From NCBI GenBank assembly GCA_963070105.1, contig OY718803.1, forward strand, positions 335,501-399,500: DNA of 64,000 nucleotides, written 5' to 3'. A program made the position numbers and the translations under genes. Under the pieces are notes generated by a model. The model searched no databases and had not been told where the DNA came from. It was given only the letters and a program-made list of their open reading frames with translations. This stretch comes from Litomosoides sigmodontis (Eukaryota > Nematoda > Chromadorea > Rhabditida > Onchocercidae). Numbering within the stretch: the stretch's first letter is position 1; every line of letters begins with the position of its first letter. This document shows positions 62,468 through 64,000 of the stretch, piece after piece.

Positions 62468-62471
<4 letters not shown>

Positions 62472-63128
62472 AAACCTTTTGACATCGTCACTAGCTATTT
62501 TGTACGGTCTAAACGTTATGTAATCGTTGTAAAAATTTTCTGCAAACAACCAACCACCAATAAATAAAGAAGGACATTTGATAACTGAACTTGTTCGACA
62601 AGAAAATGAAACGAAAATCAAGTAATATCACATTTATAACAGTAAATGCAATAAATCATTTCACATAATCCTTTCCCGTCTATCTTTCTTCACAATATTT
62701 CCAAGCTCGTTTGTTCTGATTTTTCCCACAAAATTCATTTAGCTAACCGATTAGATTTCAACTACCCAAACAACAACAAACTTTGTTTTTCATTACGAGC
62801 GGCGGGAATAACACGGTGATGACGGTGATGGCCACAGTTTACTTTATTAGGATGAGATCTTGCAGACCATTTTTTCGACTTCGCTATATCTCTATAAGAA
62901 GAAAATTACCCAAAACTTGAAAGAAAATGGAAACATTGAAGAATGTTAAACAACAAAAACTGCACAGTCAACAAATTTAGTGTTTTCAGGATAAACGTGG
63001 TACTTATTTGGAGAGCGTTAAATTCGTTCACATGAGCTAATTCGCTAGAAGTCGTAATCCTGAATTTATTCGTGCATATTAAAATAGATGGTCAGATCAA
63101 CCTTAATTCAAACTGTATTAAAAAAATT

Positions 63129-63141
63129 GGGGGGGGGGGGG
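63129..63141. repeat. Poly-G tract, 13 bases
   Basis: Second long G homopolymer of the window, in intergenic DNA. Confidence 0.8.
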
Positions 63142-64000
63142 AGTATAACGAAATCTTACCGATAATTACATTTTGGGAGGATCTTGCTAAATCGTGCAAC
63201 AAAAATGAGTATCACTCAAAGCAAAATTTCAATGAACTTCTTACTTCCATTCCTTATTCAAACGCACTATTAAACACAAAATTAAATTTTTCTTCACTTA
63301 AATTTTAGGGTTATAGCGCGAAAAGTGCATAATTTTCTGAAGTAACTTGCTGATCCACGTCAACAATAAATACAATAATACAGTAAATACAACTGTGAAG
63401 TACCAAATACAACTGAGCGCGCCGACAATCGTCCGACTACTTTGCGCATCGCTTATGTAAACTCCCCAAAATGCAACGTAGCATCAAAGAAAAGATTCCG
63501 AAAATTACCAGAGTATGTCACCTGACTGAAATAAGAAGCACTCAAACTTTACTGTAATATTTTAGCCACATTGTATCTGCATCTGCAAGAATAACAAAGT
63601 AAAACGACTTGGAAGAAATATTTTAAAGAAGATCCATGAAAGTTTCCAGCAATAGGAAAAGACATTCTGTCTCGACTAGCTATTACGACTTCCTGATTAT
63701 CTTGCCTACTTCATCTCATCCATCTATTTTGCTCCTTGTGTGAAATTTTGAAACCAAGTGATATGAAAGTTGGTTTTTTGTTAACTCTGAATTTCGATAA
63801 AACGGTTGAGACTAAAAAAGTTAATATTTCACACGCGTAAGCACTTGAATTAGAACGACTTCATTTAGGCGCAACCATACTAATCAAAAAAGTACTTTAT
63901 ATGCTTTGAATTTCCTTCGGTGCCAGGAAAACCAGACGTTTGCCATACCGAAATGAGAGCACTCCATGGTAGCAAGTACGACATATGCCTGACTAAAATG

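Larger units (their letters stand above)
58437..64000. other. 5.6-kb region upstream of the upstream innexin
   Basis: No supported gene. It contains an ATT tract (58719-58810), a GC-richer and purine-rich island (about 59280-60760), a GA run (60415-60449), a TA array (62408-62467) and a poly-G run (63129-63141). The island may be promoter DNA of the upstream innexin. A 75-codon frame at 61472-61699 has ordinary composition but nothing else to support it. Confidence 0.5.

Overview
This is AT-rich nematode nuclear DNA. It has spliced genes with introns mostly between 70 bp and about 1.5 kb, TTTCAG-type acceptors, many simple repeats, and protein families that read as nematode orthologues. Intron sizes, base composition and protein divergence fit a clade III parasitic nematode, most likely filarial. 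That placement is inference; no species is named.

Layout: (1) 1-1578 (+), the 3' end of a cysteine-containing protein I do not recognise. (2) 3745-8238 (+), a complete 12-exon nicotinic acetylcholine receptor alpha subunit of the UNC-38 type. (3) 12904-17418 (+), an EMX/empty-spiracles homeobox gene (ceh-2). Its low-complexity coding region holds a perfect 166-unit AAT repeat. (4) 23570-40491 (-), rme-8 (DNAJC13), assembled here as 49 exons giving one continuous frame of 2254 residues. (5) 41151-43755 (+), sld-2 (Sld2/RecQL4 N-terminal family), divergent from rme-8 across 660 bp. (6) About 44101-44854 (+), a candidate small secreted cysteine peptide. (7) 45016-49087 (-) and 54085-58436 (-), two tandem innexin genes, each 9 exons and 408 residues. 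The remaining sequence, mainly 8.2-12.9, 17.4-23.6, 49.1-54.1 and 58.4-64.0 kb, shows no supported gene.

The genes do not form one pathway. A receptor subunit and two gap-junction proteins act in neuromuscular or cell-cell signalling, CEH-2 in patterning, RME-8 in endosomal sorting, and SLD-2 in replication initiation. The most interesting points are the duplicated CDK-motif block in SLD-2, the giant AAT array in ceh-2, the candidate secreted peptide, a GC-AG intron and +3C donor sites in rme-8, a perfect 42-bp palindrome in an rme-8 intron, and the parallel architecture of the two innexins.
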